This document shows positions 1-9,747 of a stretch of DNA of 64,000 nt, piece by piece (position 1 is the stretch's first letter; the number at the start of each line of letters is the position of its first letter). The notes beneath the pieces were generated by a model. That model was not told the DNA's origin. It saw only the letters and a program-made list of their open reading frames with translations, and did not search any database. The stretch comes from Crenobacter cavernae (GTDB lineage: Bacteria > Pseudomonadota > Gammaproteobacteria > Burkholderiales > Chromobacteriaceae). The translations under genes and the position numbers were made by a program. The stretch covers positions 935,001 to 999,000 of the forward strand of contig NZ_CP031337.1 of assembly GCF_003355495.1 (NCBI RefSeq). Reading direction: 5' to 3'.

Positions 1-1965
1 TGCGGCGATGTTGCCGTCGCCGGCCAGTGCCAGCGTCGCGCCATTGTCGACGGTGGTCGCGCCGGTGTAGTCGTTGTCGCCGGACAGGATCTCGGTGCCG
101 CCGGCCACGGTGACGCCGCCGCTGCCGTGAATCGCGCCGGCAAAGCCGCCGCTGGCCTCGACATCGCTGCCTTCGCCGGCGACGAAGGTGCTGTTGGCGT
201 TGCTCAGCGTCAGCGTCTTGCCGCCGAGTTGCACGTTGCCGTTGCCGGACAAGGTCTTGATGGTCGCACCGCTGTTGGTGGCCGCGATGTTGAAGCTGCC
301 GTTGTTCGCCACGCCGCTCGACTCGGCGATGTCGCCGCTGCCCGCCAGCGCCAGCGTCGCGCCGCTACCGATGGAGGTCGAGCCGGTGTAGCCGTTGTCG
401 CCGGACAGCGTCAGCGTGCCGCTGCCGGTCTTGTTCAGGCCGCCGCTGCCGCCGATGTCGCCCGAGAAGGTGGTGCTGCTGTTGTCGCCGCCCGCGTTGA
501 GGTTGGCCGAGCCTAGCGTCACGTGGCCGGCGCCGGCCAGCGAGCCGACGGTCTGGTCGTAACTGTTCAGGTCCAGCGTCGCGCCCGACGCGACCGTCGT
601 GGCCGAAGCCGACGACAGCGCGCCGGCCTTGCCGGCCTCGAGCGTGCCGCTGTTCACGTTGGTGGCACCGCTGTTGGCATTGCTGCCGCCGAGCACCAGC
701 GTGCCGCTGCCGGTCTTGCTCAGAGCGCCGCCGCCCGAAATCACGCCGTTCTCGGTCAGCGTGGTCGACGCGGCCACGTCGAGCGTACCGTTGCCGGCCA
801 GCGCGATATTGCGCGCCGAGCTGTGGGTCGCCGTGCTCGCCAGCGTGCCGTTGTCAAGCGTCAGGCCGCCGCTGGCGGCGCCCAGCGCCGAATCGGCCGC
901 CACTTTCACGGTCGCGCCGCCGCCGATCGTGGTGCCGCCGCTATAGGTATTGGCGCCGCTTAGGGTGGTGGTCCCCGAGCCGGTGAAGGTCAGACGGCCC
1001 GAGGCGCCGCTCTTGTCGGCGATCACGCCGCTGAAGGTCGCCGAATTGCCGTTGGCGTCGATGGTGCCGCCGCTATTGGCGACGGTGAAGTCATTGCTGA
1101 TCGTCGGGCTGGCGCTGTCGATCTGCAGCGTGCCGCCCTCGAACGCCGGGTTGACGGTGCTGCCCAGCTTGCTGGCGAGATAATGCGACTGCGCGGTGTC
1201 GATGTCGGTCGCGGCCGGCTGCTGGGTCGACGAACCGGCGTTGCCCGGCACCGAGTTGAGTTCGACGGAGGCCGAGCGCAACGTGCCGCCGGCGTACAAG
1301 ACATCGCCGTTGCCGTCGCCGTAGATACGGACCTGGTCGAAGAAGTTGGTGTCGTTGATCGCGCCGATAAAGGTGAAGGTCCTACCGCCGCTCGATTCGG
1401 GCACGTCGGACATCTGAGTGGCCGTGCCGATCAACTGGGCCGTATCCCAGGTGCCATTGTTGCCGAACTGGATGTACAGCGACGAGTTGTAGCAGCAGGT
1501 TCCCCAGTCGCCCATTTCGATGCCGAACGCGTTGAACTGGCTGCCAAAATTGAAAGTCAGCCCCGAGCCGATGGCCCCCGCCCCCGACACGGCGCTCATG
1601 TTGATGCCCTGGCCGGTCGGCGAACCGGCCAGGCTGGGCGCGTTCGACAGGTAGGTGTCGTCGACCGTACGGCTGGCGCCGTTGCTTGGCGTGATGCTGA
1701 TCCCGTTCGCATTCCAGTTCGTCCCTGCACTCAATCCCGACAGGCTCGTCGAGATTAGGTTCGGCGTGCCGCCCTGTGCATACTGGCTGACCGTGTTGTC
1801 GAAGTAGGTCCGGCCGCCGGCAAGGGTCTGGAAGTACACCACCGGCACCGCCAGCGCCGCCCCGGACGCGCCGAACAGCACCGCCCCCGTCAGCGCGCAT
1901 ACCGCGACCGAAGTCATCTTGCCGCCCACCTTGGTGAGCTGATACGTCAAATCGGTTCTTTTCAC
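1..1965 (-). CDS. Autotransporter adhesin with passenger-associated beta-strand repeats (3' end outside window)
   Basis: The reading frame is open from a GTG start to the window edge, about 655 residues, so the C-terminal beta-barrel is not visible. The N-terminus (MKRTDLTYQLTKVGGKM, then a hydrophobic stretch ending GAALA) looks like an extended Sec signal of the autotransporter kind. Residues of roughly 40-230 form a module with FGIEMGDWGTCCY and FFDQVRIYGDG motifs, like a beta-sandwich or lectin-type fold. From about residue 255 there are Gly/Thr/Ser-rich repeats of the type GSGTLTLSGDNGYTG and STVNPAFEGGTLQID, typical of autotransporter-associated beta-strand repeats that build a beta-helix passenger. 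A GGGGG run lies 6 nt before the GTG at 1965; an in-frame ATG at 1917 is the alternative start. Family assignment is strong; the ligand is unknown. Confidence 0.85.
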   Translation of the reverse strand, partial: MKRTDLTYQLTKVGGKMTSVAVCALTGAVLFGASGAALAVPVVYFQTLAGGRTYFDNTVSQYAQGGTPNLISTSLSGLSAGTNWNANGISITPSNGASRTVDDTYLSNAPSLAGSPTGQGINMSAVSGAGAIGSGLTFNFGSQFNAFGIEMGDWGTCCYNSSLYIQFGNNGTWDTAQLIGTATQMSDVPESSGGRTFTFIGAINDTNFFDQVRIYGDGNGDVLYAGGTLRSASVELNSVPGNAGSSTQQPAATDIDTAQSHYLASKLGSTVNPAFEGGTLQIDSASPTISNDFTVANSGGTIDANGNSATFSGVIADKSGASGRLTFTGSGTTTLSGANTYSGGTTIGGGATVKVAADSALGAASGGLTLDNGTLASTATHSSARNIALAGNGTLDVAASTTLTENGVISGGGALSKTGSGTLVLGGSNANSGATNVNSGTLEAGKAGALSSASATTVASGATLDLNSYDQTVGSLAGAGHVTLGSANLNAGGDNSSTTFSGDIGGSGGLNKTGSGTLTLSGDNGYTGSTSIGSGATLALAGSGDIAESSGVANNGSFNIAATNSGATIKTLSGNGNVQLGGKTLTLSNANSTFVAGEGSDVEASGGFAGAIHGSGGVTVAGGTEILSGDNDYTGATTVDNGATLALAGDGNIAA

Positions 1966-2278
1966 CTTCTACCCCCTAGTTTTTGCAAATCGAACATCCG
2001 GGAATCGGCGCGCGGCACTCCGGCAAACCCGCCAGCGCGGGTCGCACCTCCCGAGTCAGGGGCAGATGCTAACGGGATGACAAATGGCTCGAATTTGGAA
2101 AGCCGGACGGGTTCTTTGCGAAAAGGAAAAGAGGGGCGGAAAGACGGGAGTGGATGGGACGAGTGGTCAAGACCCGTCACATACGGGCCCTTCTCAGGCG
2201 TTAAACCCTATGGAAAATAGGTAACCCCGCCACAAGTCGGTAAAATCGTTAATCAAATAAAAATACATTGCAAAACGT
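1966..2278. other. Divergent intergenic region between autotransporter and response regulator
   Basis: About 310 bp without a supported gene. The right end, roughly 2200-2278, is markedly AT-richer than its surroundings and probably holds the promoter of the rightward response regulator; the left end should hold the autotransporter promoter. I could not assign convincing -35/-10 pairs, and no Shine-Dalgarno sequence is visible before the ATG at 2279. Confidence 0.5.
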
Positions 2279-3061
<783 letters not shown>

Positions 3062-3064
3062 ACC

Positions 3065-5695
3065 GTGTTCCCAACCCTCTATGGCCGCTGGCTGGCGTTC
3101 TGCCTGTGCCTCGGTTGGAGCCTTGTCGCCCACGCCGCGATGCCGTTCGTGCTGACAGGCAATGAGAGCGGCCAAGCGCTGCAGCCCTTCGTCGAACGGA
3201 TGGAGGACCCGGGCCGCGGGGCGACGTTGGCCGAGGTACTCGCGCATGGGCGCTTCGCGCCGGCGACGCCGGTGCAACTGACCCCCGGCTTCTCCCGCTC
3301 GGCGTTCTGGCTGCGCGCCCGCCTCTCCAACCCCGCCCCCCATCCGCTCACGGTCTGGATCGAGGCTGGCTCGGCGCGGCTGCAAGAGGTCTCGCTCTAC
3401 CAATGGGAAGCGGGCCGCTGGCGGGTCGAAGAGGCCGGCACGCTGCAGCCCTTTGCCAAGCGGCCGCTCGACACGTCGACCCCGGTCTTCCCCGTCACGC
3501 TCGAGCCCGGCGAGACGCGGCAGATCGTGTGGCGGGTGGCGAGCCGCACCGCGATGTCGATGGCGCCGCGCGCGTGGACGCCGGAGGCTTTCCGCGCCGA
3601 GGAGGCGGTAGGCACTCTGGTGCGCGGCCTGGAGTTGGGTTCGCTGACGGTGATCGGCCTGTACAGCCTGATGCTGTTCCTGTCGCTCGGCCAACGTGGC
3701 TATGCGTTCCACGGCGTGTCGGCGCTGACCTTCGTGGTCTACGAGCTGGCCATGACCGGCCTGGGTTTCCGCTTCCTGTGGCCCCAGGCGACCGGCTGGG
3801 CGACCCACTCGGCCTCGCTGAGCGTCAACGTGTCCCTCGTGTGCTTCCTGCTGTTTTTCCGCGAATTCCTAGAGACGCGCACGCGAATGCCGCGTTGGGA
3901 CAAGTTCATGCTGGCGCTGATAGCCGGGCTGGCGGTGTCGATCATGCTGTCGCAATTCGTCGACTATACCGCCAGCGCGCGGCTCGGCACCCAGCTCGGC
4001 CTGCTGATCACGGTGGTCATGCCGCTGTTCTGCTTCTGGACCTTGTTCCGCGGGCCGGCGACGAGTTGGGCGTACACGCTCGCGACCTTTACGATCTCGC
4101 TCGGCAACCTCACCCGCGTCCTCGAGAGCCTCGGCCTGCGCACACCGGACCGGCTCTCGTCCTACGGCGTGCCGCTGGCCGGCGTGCTGTGCACCTTCCT
4201 GCTGCTGGCCGCCTTCACGCAGCAGATGCGGCGCGTCCGCATCCAGAAGGACCGGGCGACGGCGTCTCTGCTCGCCTTCCGCGAAAAGGAACGCGAGGAG
4301 CTCGAGGAATTGGTCGCGACCCGCACCGACGAGCTGAACGTCGCGCTCGATCGCGCCCAGACGGCCAACCGCGCCAAGAGCGCGCTGCTCGCGCACATCA
4401 GCCACGACCTGCGCGCGCCGTTGTCGACCATCATCGGCTACGCGCGGCTGCTGCTGCACCCCGAGGCGGACCTCCAACGCAGCCGGCGCGCGATCGAAGA
4501 CAACGCGCGCCACCAGCTCGAACTGATCGACGAGCTGCTCGACTTCTCGCGCGGCGAGCTGGGCGAGGTCGCCATCCGGCCGGCACCCGGCTACTGGTAC
4601 GCGTTCGTCGACGGCGTCGCCGACGACGCGCGGCAGTTGGCGCTCAGCCACGACAACCGCTTCTTGCTCGACAGCGATGCCGGAGTACCGCCGGTGCTGA
4701 GCACCGACTTCAAGCGCCTGCGGCAGATCCTGTCCAACCTGATCTCGAACGCGGCCAAATTCACGCGCGACGGCACGATCCGGCTGGCGATCCGGCGCCT
4801 GGAGGGGGACGAAGACCCGACCAGCGTGACGCTCGGCTTCGAACTCTACGACAACGGCATCGGCATGTCGTCGGACACGCTGTCGCGCCTGTTCCAGCCG
4901 TTCGAGCGCGGCGACAACGCCTACGAGCACGAGGGCACCGGCCTAGGCCTCGTCATCGCACGCTCGCTGGTGCGCAAGCTCGGCGGCGAGCTGACCGTGA
5001 TCAGCCAACTCGGCGAGGGCAGCTGCTTCGCGTTCACCCTCAGCTTCGAAACGCAGGACGAGGCCGCCCTGCTCGCCGCCGGTGGCGCGAGCCCCATCGC
5101 GCTGCCCGCCGCGCGGCGGCACTACACCGTGCTGGTCGCCGACGACGTCCCAGAGAGCCTCGCGCTGACCGCCCACTGGCTGCGCAGCGCCGGCCACAAG
5201 GTACTCGAGGCGGCCGACGGCGACGAGGCGCTGCGGCTGCTCGGCCAGCAGGCGGTGGACGTGCTGGTATCCGACCAGCGCATGCCGCACCGCGACGGCT
5301 GGGGCCTGCTCGCAGCGATGAACGAACGGCCCGCGCCGCCGCCGGCGCTGCTGTACTCGGCCGAGCCGGCGCGCCGCCCGGCCGGGCTCGCAAACGCGCT
5401 GCATTTTGATGCCGAACTGCTCAAGCCGGCCGACCCGAGCCAGCTGCTCGGCATGATCGATGCGCTGTTGAACGTTGCCCAAGCCGAGCCCGTGCCGCTG
5501 AAGCCCGACCCGATCCACCTGTCGATCTTGCGCGACCTGATCGCGGACGGGCGAATCAGCGACATCGAGGACTGGGCGAGCTCGCTGGAGAGCGCAAGCC
5601 CGGCGCACGCCGACTTCGCACGCGAAGTCGCACGGGCCGCGGCGAGCCTCGACTTCGACGCGCTGGCGCGCTGCGCTGGCCTCGACACCGTCTAG
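3065..5695 (+). CDS. Hybrid sensor histidine kinase with 7TMR-DISM sensor and C-terminal receiver
   Basis: An 876-residue inner-membrane kinase. Order of parts: Sec signal (cleavage near AHA, residue 24), a periplasmic 7TMR-DISMED2-like domain to about 170, seven membrane helices at about 185-385, a coiled coil at 395-430, a HisKA domain with phospho-accepting H447 in HISHDLRAPL, a HATPase domain with N box (NLISNAAKF), G1 (DNGIGM) and G2 (GTGLGL), then a receiver with D737 in VSDQRMP. The last 65 residues are helical and lack an Hpt histidine motif. The GTG start follows the upstream stop directly. DISM sensors commonly bind carbohydrate-like ligands, but the signal here is unknown. It most likely phosphorylates the upstream AraC-type regulator. 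Confidence 0.9.
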   Translation: MFPTLYGRWLAFCLCLGWSLVAHAAMPFVLTGNESGQALQPFVERMEDPGRGATLAEVLAHGRFAPATPVQLTPGFSRSAFWLRARLSNPAPHPLTVWIEAGSARLQEVSLYQWEAGRWRVEEAGTLQPFAKRPLDTSTPVFPVTLEPGETRQIVWRVASRTAMSMAPRAWTPEAFRAEEAVGTLVRGLELGSLTVIGLYSLMLFLSLGQRGYAFHGVSALTFVVYELAMTGLGFRFLWPQATGWATHSASLSVNVSLVCFLLFFREFLETRTRMPRWDKFMLALIAGLAVSIMLSQFVDYTASARLGTQLGLLITVVMPLFCFWTLFRGPATSWAYTLATFTISLGNLTRVLESLGLRTPDRLSSYGVPLAGVLCTFLLLAAFTQQMRRVRIQKDRATASLLAFREKEREELEELVATRTDELNVALDRAQTANRAKSALLAHISHDLRAPLSTIIGYARLLLHPEADLQRSRRAIEDNARHQLELIDELLDFSRGELGEVAIRPAPGYWYAFVDGVADDARQLALSHDNRFLLDSDAGVPPVLSTDFKRLRQILSNLISNAAKFTRDGTIRLAIRRLEGDEDPTSVTLGFELYDNGIGMSSDTLSRLFQPFERGDNAYEHEGTGLGLVIARSLVRKLGGELTVISQLGEGSCFAFTLSFETQDEAALLAAGGASPIALPAARRHYTVLVADDVPESLALTAHWLRSAGHKVLEAADGDEALRLLGQQAVDVLVSDQRMPHRDGWGLLAAMNERPAPPPALLYSAEPARRPAGLANALHFDAELLKPADPSQLLGMIDALLNVAQAEPVPLKPDPIHLSILRDLIADGRISDIEDWASSLESASPAHADFAREVARAAASLDFDALARCAGLDTV

Positions 5696-5710
5696 GCCGC
5701 CGCCCGACAG

Positions 5711-5740
5711 AAAAAAGCTCGGCCGGCCGAGCTTTTTTTA
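5711..5740. terminator. Bidirectional terminator built from the GCTCGGCC repeat
   Basis: A perfect palindrome GCTCGGCCGGCCGAGC is flanked by an A-run on the left and a T-run on the right. It can terminate the kinase gene and the converging azlD. It is a shortened member of the dispersed repeat family, with the AACCTT part missing. Confidence 0.85.
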
Positions 5741-5759
5741 CAGGCACGCCGCGTACGCT

Positions 5760-6080
5760 TCAGACGAACAGCAGCCGCCAGGCCAGATACACCGCGAAGC
5801 TGACCATGATCGCGAGCAGCGTCTTCTTCGTCCTGATCGCCACCGCCGCCGCGACCAGCGTGCCGATCAGGTAGGGATTGGCCGGCGTCAGCCACCAGTC
5901 GCCGCGCGGCAAGAGCGCCATCGGCACCACCAGCGCCGGCAGCACCGCCACCGGCACGTAGTAGAGCGCGCGCTTCACGCCGGCCGGGAACTGCAGCTTC
6001 TGGCCGAACACCAGGAAGCTCGCGCGGATCAGGAAGGTGATCGCCGCCATGCCGGCGATCAGCCACAGGATCGAGTTCAT
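5760..6080 (-). CDS. azlD: AzlD-family branched-chain amino acid export subunit
   Basis: A 106-residue small integral membrane protein with about four hydrophobic segments (MNSILWLIAGMAAITFLIRA; VAVLPALVVPMALL; GTLVAAAVA; LLAIMVSFAVYLAW). AzlD proteins pair with AzlC to export branched-chain amino acids or analogues. The start codon overlaps the azlC stop by ATGA, so the two are translationally coupled. The longer in-frame extension was rejected because it only overlaps azlC. Assignment rests on membrane topology, length and the invariable azlC partnership. Confidence 0.88.
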   Translation of the reverse strand: MNSILWLIAGMAAITFLIRASFLVFGQKLQFPAGVKRALYYVPVAVLPALVVPMALLPRGDWWLTPANPYLIGTLVAAAVAIRTKKTLLAIMVSFAVYLAWRLLFV

Positions 6081-6787
6081 GCCCCGGCCTCCTCTTTCTT
6101 CGGCATCTGCCGCGACTCGGCCCACAGCCCGGCGACGACGCCGGCGGCGGCGGCGGCCATCAGGTCGAGCTTGTACGGCCAGCCGTGGCCGGCGAGCGCG
6201 ACCGCGCTCGCTGCGGCAGCCGCACAGAGCGACGGCCGGCTCTTCAGCTGCGGCGCGACGATGGCGGCGAAGGTCGCCAGCATCGCGAAGTCCAGCCCCC
6301 AGTCGGCGAGCCCCGGCAGTTCGGAGCCGAGCATCACGCCGACGGCGGAAAAGAGCAGCCAGTTGCCGTACATCGCCAGCGACGAACCGAACGCGTAGGG
6401 CATGCCGCCCTCGGCCAACCCCGTGCGCAGCCGGTGCTCGACCACCGCATAGCTCTCGTCGGTCAGCCAGAACGCCAGCGGCAGCCGCGCCGACAGCGGC
6501 CAAGAGCGCGCGTACGGTAACAGCGCGGCGCTGTAGAGCGCGTGGCGCAGGTTGACCACCAGCGTGGTCATCCAGATCACCGGCCACGCGGCGCCGGCGC
6601 CGATCAGCGTGACGGCGACGAACTGCGACGAACCGGCGAACACGAAGGCCGACATCGCGAGCGTCGCGGCCGGCGACAGCCCGGCGCCGACGGCCAGCGT
6701 GCCGAAGATCAGGCCGAACGGCGCGGCGCCGACCAGCATCGGCACGGTGTCGCGCACGCCGGCTAGCAGCGGGGAAACGGGTTTCAT
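6077..6787 (-). CDS. azlC: AzlC-family branched-chain amino acid exporter
   Basis: A 236-residue inner-membrane protein of the AzlC/YgaZ family. Typical family stretches are visible: PMLVGAAPFGLIFGTLAVGAGLSP, FAGSSQFVAVTLIG and NLRHALYSAALLPY, with FWLTDESYAVV in the middle. Together with AzlD it exports branched-chain amino acids or toxic analogues. I chose the ATG at 6787 because a GGGA lies about 10 nt upstream; an ATG at 6814 would add nine residues (MNRLPGPQT). One copy of the dispersed repeat (6410-6419) lies inside, encoding Leu-Ala-Glu. The AraC-type regulator gene just upstream on the same strand may control it. Confidence 0.9.
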   Translation of the reverse strand: MKPVSPLLAGVRDTVPMLVGAAPFGLIFGTLAVGAGLSPAATLAMSAFVFAGSSQFVAVTLIGAGAAWPVIWMTTLVVNLRHALYSAALLPYARSWPLSARLPLAFWLTDESYAVVEHRLRTGLAEGGMPYAFGSSLAMYGNWLLFSAVGVMLGSELPGLADWGLDFAMLATFAAIVAPQLKSRPSLCAAAAASAVALAGHGWPYKLDLMAAAAAGVVAGLWAESRQMPKKEEAGA

Positions 6788-6902
6788 GGTCTGGGGTCCC
6801 GGTAAGCGATTCATCGCCCGCGCCTGCGTCGAGGGATCACAGACGGATGGCGGATCATCGAAGCCTAGCGGGCGTGAAAGCGGAAGGCTTGAACGATCTT
6901 GC

Positions 6903-7760
6903 TCAGCCGCGCCGCGTCGCCGCCAGCGTCTTCCGGTAGGCGGCCGGGGTGACGCCGAGCGAGCGCCGGAACGCGCGCGTCAGGTGGCTCTGGTCGGCAA
7001 AGCCGGCCGACAGCGCCGCCTCGGCCGGCGTCACGCCGCGCGCAAGCAGGCCGCGCGCCCGCGCGATGCGCAGCTGCAATCGCCACGCGATCGGCGGCAG
7101 CCCGTAGGCTTTGTGGAAGGAACGATTGAAGTGGTAGGGCGACATGCCCGCCTCTTTAGCGAGCTCGGCCAGGGTCAGGTTGTCGGCGAGGCGGTCGGCG
7201 AGCAGCGTGCGGGCGCGTGCCACGCCGTCCCTGCACGGAGCGGGCTCGACGGCGCGCACCTGCATATGGCGCGTCATCAGGTCGCCGAACACCGCGGTCA
7301 GCAGCGACTCGCGCAACAGGCGGTCGTGGCTGTGGCGCAGCACCTCATAGAGCCGCACCAGGCGTCCGGCGAGGTCGGGGTCGAACACGGCGGTCGTCGT
7401 GAAGAAGGGCTCGGCCGACGTCTGGCCGGACAGGTCGGCCGCGAGGCGCCGCATGAACGACGCCGTCGGCAGGAAGCCGTGGTAGGCCCAGCCGTGGTCG
7501 GTGCCGGCCTCGCCGGTATGGACCGTGTCCGGGTTGACCAGCACCAGCGCGCCGCGGCCGGCCGAATGGACATCGCCCTGGTAGCGGTAGCGCTGCACGC
7601 CGTCGATCAGGGTGTTGACGACGTATTCTTCGTGGAAGTGCGGCGCGAACACGTGGCCGACGAAGCGCGCCGACTGGCATTCGAGCGGCGCGACGTCGTC
7701 GGCGCGGAAGAAGCGGGCGTATTCGGCGGCGGCCACCGGCGGGGACACGGGGGAAGGCAT
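6903..7760 (-). CDS. AraC-family transcriptional regulator
   Basis: A 285-residue regulator with an N-terminal cupin-like AraC ligand-binding domain (about residues 15-150; HEEYVVNTLIDG, VNPDTVHTGE) and a C-terminal AraC double helix-turn-helix (LAELAKEAGMSPYHFNRSFHKAYGLPP; ALSAGFADQSHLTRAFRRSLGVTP). It lies on the same strand 115 bp upstream of azlC-azlD, the usual context for regulators sensing amino acids or analogues and controlling the exporter. The ATG at 7760 places the start before PSPVSPPVAAAEY, where the domain begins; the ORF extends 37 codons further upstream without family-like sequence. Confidence 0.85.
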   Translation of the reverse strand: MPSPVSPPVAAAEYARFFRADDVAPLECQSARFVGHVFAPHFHEEYVVNTLIDGVQRYRYQGDVHSAGRGALVLVNPDTVHTGEAGTDHGWAYHGFLPTASFMRRLAADLSGQTSAEPFFTTTAVFDPDLAGRLVRLYEVLRHSHDRLLRESLLTAVFGDLMTRHMQVRAVEPAPCRDGVARARTLLADRLADNLTLAELAKEAGMSPYHFNRSFHKAYGLPPIAWRLQLRIARARGLLARGVTPAEAALSAGFADQSHLTRAFRRSLGVTPAAYRKTLAATRRG

Positions 7761-7970
7761 CCGCTCATTGTCATCGCGCACCGCGCCGCTGCCAAGGCGG
7801 GAAGAACCGGACGCCCCAAGATCCACGCCGGCCCGCCCGGCGGCCACCGCATCGCGAACCCCGATTGCCATCCAGGTTGCCGACGGCTGCGGCAGACTGC
7901 CGCAGACCGCGTCCCGGTGCCGGTGCTAAGCTAGGCAAGCCCCCCTTTCGACGACAGGAGCCCCGCCACG

Positions 7971-8438
7971 ATGAAAGCCCATCTCGCCGCCCTCGCCCTC
8001 GCCGCGCTGCCGCTGTTCGCCCACGCGCACGACTTCACCGCGGGCAGCCTCCACATCGACCACCCGTGGAGCCGCAGCACCGCGCCGGGGGCTGCGACCG
8101 GCGCCGCCTACTTCGCGCTCGAGAACCGAGGCCGCGACGCCGACACGCTGCTCGGGGCGAGCACGCCGCGCGCCGCGCGCGCAGAGATCCACGAACACGT
8201 GCACGACCAGGGCGTGATGCGCATGCGGCAGGTTTCGGGCGGCGTGAAGGTCGACGCCGGCAAGACGGTGCGCTTCGAGCCGGGCGGCTACCACCTGATG
8301 CTGAACAAGCTCTCTTCGCCGCTGAAGGCCGGCGAGCGCTTTCCCTTGACGCTCGAATTCGCGAAGGCCGGCAAGCTGAAGGTCGAGGTCGCGGTCGACG
8401 GCAGCCAGCACAAGGCCGACGAGCACGCCGGCCACTGA
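7971..8438 (+). CDS. Periplasmic copper chaperone PCu(A)C
   Basis: A 155-residue secreted protein with a Sec signal ending AHA at about residue 18. It matches the PCu(A)C family (DUF461): the HPWSR motif near the N-terminus, GAAYFALENRG, the metal-binding histidine/methionine stretch HEHVHDQGVMRMRQ and the second element GGYHLMLNKL, followed by a His-rich tail (HKADEHAGH). These proteins bind Cu(I) in the periplasm and help metallate the CuA centre of cytochrome oxidase. A GACAGGAG sequence supports the ATG. It stands alone here, with a terminator directly after it, and the usual SCO partner is not in the window. Confidence 0.92.
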   Translation: MKAHLAALALAALPLFAHAHDFTAGSLHIDHPWSRSTAPGAATGAAYFALENRGRDADTLLGASTPRAARAEIHEHVHDQGVMRMRQVSGGVKVDAGKTVRFEPGGYHLMLNKLSSPLKAGERFPLTLEFAKAGKLKVEVAVDGSQHKADEHAGH

Positions 8439-8456
8439 AGCGGGCCGGCATCCGGC

Positions 8457-8495
8457 AAGCTCGGCCAGCTCGCATAAGGTTGGCCGAGCTTTTTG
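8457..8495. terminator. Terminator made from an inverted pair of the dispersed repeat
   Basis: AAGCTCGGCCA (8457-8467) pairs with TGGCCGAGCTT (8481-8491), followed by a T-run. The right arm belongs to a full AAGGTTGGCCGAGC repeat unit; the left arm is partial. It ends the copper chaperone gene and faces the converging phosphodiesterase gene. Confidence 0.8.
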
Positions 8496-8514
8496 ACGCA
8501 CCCGCCCGGCGCGT

Positions 8515-9564
8515 TCAGCGCGGCCCGGCCGCGCCGAGCAGCTCGTCGCGCACCGCGACGGCGGTGTCGGAGAAGTCGGAAAACACGCCGTCGACGCCGA
8601 GCGAATAGAACAGGCGGTATTCGGCCCGGGCATCGCCATGGTAGTCGGCGGCCAGCCCGCTCGCCTCGTTGCGGAAGGTGAACGGGTGGACCATGAGACC
8701 GGCGGCGTGCGCGTCGCCGACGAGAGACGTCGGCGCGAGCAAGGTGTCTCCCGCTGACGTTTTCAACGCCGGCACGATATACGCCTTCCACGGGCCGATC
8801 GCGTCGGCGAAGCGGCGGATCTCGGCGAGCCCCTCCGGCGTCATCAGATCGGCGAAGCGGCGCGCATCGCCCGACAGGACGAAGTCGTACGGCCGGCCCG
8901 ACACGACGCGGCCGTCGGGCGTCACCGTATCGCCGTCGATCAGCAACACCTTCTTCACCGGCGTGAGCGCACCGAGCGCCTTCAGGTTCGCGGTCTCGAA
9001 CGACTGGATGAACACCGGCGCGTCGGGCCGGTCGAGCCCGTATTCCTGCAGCAGCGCGACGAGCCGGGTTTCGAGCGGCAGACCGTGCTCGGCGTGCCAG
9101 CTCGGGTGCTTGGTCTCGGGGTAGACGCCGATCTCGCGTCCCGTTTCCCTGGCCAGCCTTTCCCGCAGCGCGAGGATCTCGGCCAGGGTCGGGATCAGGA
9201 AGCGGCCATTGAACGCCTGCGGCCGCTCGGCGCGCGCCTGCACCGCGCGCAGCGTGCGGATCTCGGCCAGCGTGAAGTCGGCGGCGAACCAGCCCTCCTC
9301 GGCGCGGCCGTCGACCTTCACCGTCTTCTTGCGCGCGGCGAACTCGGGATACGCGGCGACGTTGGTCGTGTCTGTCAGGTTGGGTTCGTGACGCGCGATC
9401 AGCACGCCGTCGCGCGTCGCCACCAGGTCGGGCTCGATATAGTCGGCGCCGAGCTCGGCCGCACGCGCGTACGCCTCGAGCGTGTGCTCGGGGAGGTAGC
9501 CTGACGCGCCGCGGTGCGCGATCACCAGCGGCGGCGTACCGTTTAGGGTAGGGAACGGGCTCAT
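8515..9564 (-). CDS. glpQ: Glycerophosphodiester phosphodiesterase
   Basis: A 349-residue GDPD-family enzyme hydrolysing glycerophosphodiesters to sn-glycerol-3-phosphate and an alcohol. The N-terminal active-site signature IAHRGASGYLPEHT, then YIEPDLVATRDGVLIARHEP with the metal-binding Glu/Asp and second His, and VYPETKHPSWH are all present. No signal peptide is visible, so it may be cytoplasmic, unlike E. coli periplasmic GlpQ although the sequence resembles GlpQ more than UgpQ in length. The ATG at 9564 is preceded by GCGAAG. No glycerol transporter genes are adjacent; a DeoR/GlpR-type regulator lies 41 kb away. Confidence 0.9.
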   Translation of the reverse strand: MSPFPTLNGTPPLVIAHRGASGYLPEHTLEAYARAAELGADYIEPDLVATRDGVLIARHEPNLTDTTNVAAYPEFAARKKTVKVDGRAEEGWFAADFTLAEIRTLRAVQARAERPQAFNGRFLIPTLAEILALRERLARETGREIGVYPETKHPSWHAEHGLPLETRLVALLQEYGLDRPDAPVFIQSFETANLKALGALTPVKKVLLIDGDTVTPDGRVVSGRPYDFVLSGDARRFADLMTPEGLAEIRRFADAIGPWKAYIVPALKTSAGDTLLAPTSLVGDAHAAGLMVHPFTFRNEASGLAADYHGDARAEYRLFYSLGVDGVFSDFSDTAVAVRDELLGAAGPR

Positions 9565-9747
9565 CTTCGCAGGACCGGGTGGCGGCGGCGCCCAAAGCGC
9601 CGCCCGCTCTTCCCTTTGTACATCAGAAGCCGGGCGGGCCGAGGGAACGCGAACGGCAAGCGCCACGCATATCGCAACGGGGTTTTCCACGACGATGACC
9701 GAACCGCTATCATGGCGGGATTCCCTTTCCGACCGCTCCCGCCTTTC

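Noticed and set aside
127..1758. Several plus-strand ORFs opposite the autotransporter
   Set aside because: They are repetitive Ala/Gly/Arg products of the repeat-rich antisense strand; the minus strand has signal peptide and autotransporter repeats.
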